Below, piece after piece: positions 44,148 through 44,959 of a DNA stretch of 44,959 nt. Positions within the stretch are counted from its first letter, which is position 1; the number at the start of each line of letters is the position of its first letter. Under the pieces are notes generated by a model. That model was not told where the DNA came from. It did no database searches and worked only from the letters and a program-made list of their open reading frames with translations. The position numbers and the translations under genes are program-made. The DNA comes from Candidatus Melainabacteria bacterium (GTDB lineage: Bacteria; Cyanobacteriota; Vampirovibrionia; Obscuribacterales; Obscuribacteraceae). The stretch is from the NCBI GenBank assembly GCA_013288645.1, contig JABDBL010000021.1:593-45551 (forward strand), in the 5' to 3' direction.

Positions 44148-44685
44148 ATGAACCCCCTTTCTTTTTTTTGGGTTCGGGCCCATTGGAGAATACTGGTTAC
44201 CAGCTAGAATGCGCCGGCAAGTCTCTTAGACTGGTTCCTACCAGCGAAAAGCAATAATCCTCTGTTTTTCAATATAGCTTTGCTGGTGAGGTTTCCTCAA
44301 AAAGAGAGAAGTAAGAGACACTATAAGCTAAATCAATTGATAACTGTAGTTATATCTTGACAAGTATTTTTAAGATCAATTTTGTTTGGAAGTAAATATA
44401 CTTGGAAACCAATATCTGTTCAGCTTCGAGCGGATGCACCGAAATTTCTTCAGGAATAAATTAATGACAACTAACCAAAATCATTGCCGCAAAAGAACTT
44501 GGCAGAACTTAGCGCAGCTGCGCTAAGTTGTTGTCAAGCACTAGATAGAAACAAACGTAATGTTTTTCCTATACCTCAGCGCAGCTGGATTTCGTAAAAG
44601 TGCTGGAAATGAAGAATGATATTAGTTTGTCTCAATTTTCTCTAAAAGCTGCCTGGTGCCTAGCTAACATTTGAAGTAATTGGGA
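44148..44685. other. AT-rich intergenic region with palindrome
   Basis: 540 bases without a credible ORF. It contains the 24-bp palindrome (44506-44529) and, on the minus strand, GCTTGACAACA (44528-44538), a block also seen at 4692-4702 near element copy 1. A related partial CAGCGCAGCTGG is at 44577-44588. No RNA gene recognised. Confidence 0.4.
44506..44529. repeat. 24-bp perfect palindrome
   Basis: AACTTAGCGCAG (44506-44517) is followed directly by its exact reverse complement CTGCGCTAAGTT (44518-44529). There is no loop and no T-run, so a terminator is unlikely. A dimeric regulator's site or element end is possible. GCGCTAAG is shared with the dispersed element core. Confidence 0.75.
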
Positions 44686-44959
44686 TCAGCGGTGGCTATG
44701 GCGTTGATTAGTTTCAGCTTGTGATGAGGCCACTACGTCTTTAAAGTGTCTCCAGCTGGCTAATACTTGGGCTTGGCGCTTTTCCAATTCATCGAAGGAA
44801 GGATTGCTTCCTCTAAATTGCTGTAAGACTTTTTTCTGGCGATCATTGAGGGTGGATGGATTTCTGCTCACAAGCTCCCGAGCTTCTTTTAGATTTCGTA
44901 ATCTTAATTCGGTATTGGTAATATTAGCGTTAATCTGACGATTGATATCTTTAAGACGG
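44686..44959 (-). CDS. coiled-coil protein, cut by the right window edge
   Basis: At least 90 C-terminal residues; the frame stays open to 44959. NITNTELRLRNLKEARELV and DRQKKVLQQFRG suggest a charged coiled coil, and the end is Gln/His/Ser-rich. The N terminus and start lie outside the window. The GTG at 44871 is not needed as a start because the upstream codons continue the same heptad pattern. Function unknown. Confidence 0.55.
   Translation of the reverse strand, partial: RLKDINRQINANITNTELRLRNLKEARELVSRNPSTLNDRQKKVLQQFRGSNPSFDELEKRQAQVLASWRHFKDVVASSQAETNQRHSHR

Noticed and set aside
1-44959. CRISPR arrays, rRNA, tRNA, integrase or phage structural genes
   Set aside because: Looked for by eye; no regular short repeats with spacers, no tRNA cloverleaf-like run, no rRNA signature and no phage head or tail motif was found.

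Overview
The window is bacterial chromosome: AT-rich, densely coded, with most genes in short same-strand runs. I infer a non-photosynthetic relative of Cyanobacteria (Vampirovibrionia/Melainabacteria, perhaps an Obscuribacterales-type genome), with modest confidence. The hints are a YqeG-type phosphatase divergent from uppS, an MGDG-synthase-type glycosyltransferase, a broken UDP-sulfoquinovose-synthase-like gene, a DUF4388 protein beside a roadblock protein, large TPR proteins, and four copies of GCGATCGC, the cyanobacterial HIP1 octamer. No rRNA, tRNA or marker phylogeny is available here to confirm this.

Left part (1-14.4 kb), a decayed and rearranged region. It holds an IS1595-type transposase remnant, a divergent sigma-70 factor, a sulfolipid-synthase-like 5' fragment fused to the 3' part of a membrane protein, a GC-rich two-gene unit, intact addB, a GC-rich lipoprotein gene, an addA'-'addB chimeric remnant, a MocR/PLP-aminotransferase remnant, and a nucleotidyltransferase gene overlapping intact addA by ATGA. 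A repeated element of about 60-100 bp lies upstream of addB, upstream of the chimera, and beside a toxin-antitoxin locus at 39.4 kb.

Middle part (14.4-22.1 kb). It encodes envelope and lipid functions (secreted alpha/beta hydrolase, MGDG-synthase-like glycosyltransferase, second alpha/beta hydrolase), a large TPR protein, the YqeG-like phosphatase and undecaprenyl diphosphate synthase.

22.2-28.6 kb (minus strand) is the most interesting unit. It is an operon of one TadG-like von Willebrand A protein, an HTTM-domain membrane protein with an SdpA-like partner (an SdpAB/gamma-carboxylase-like pair), and three TadE-like pseudopilins. Part of it was tandemly duplicated. No Tad ATPase, platform or peptidase gene is present. 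I propose it as a candidate undescribed surface or secretion system.

29-34.9 kb: a three-gene envelope-glycan operon (GT2, methyltransferase, GT39-like), then a DUF4388 + degenerate GGDEF protein, a roadblock/LC7 protein and an exported OB-fold-like protein. 35-44.96 kb: mutS, an unknown protein, a DUF1778/GNAT toxin-antitoxin pair, an 850-residue TPR protein, an acyl-carrier-like protein with a helical partner, and an incomplete coiled-coil gene at the right edge.

Across the window, several self-contained units (588-1465, 3327-4430, 7954-9088, 18.6-20.7 kb, 38.87-39.35 kb, 43.1-44.15 kb) look more GC-rich than their neighbours. Most have a strong ribosome binding site and their own hairpin terminator. 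They look like separately acquired modules set in an AT-rich backbone.
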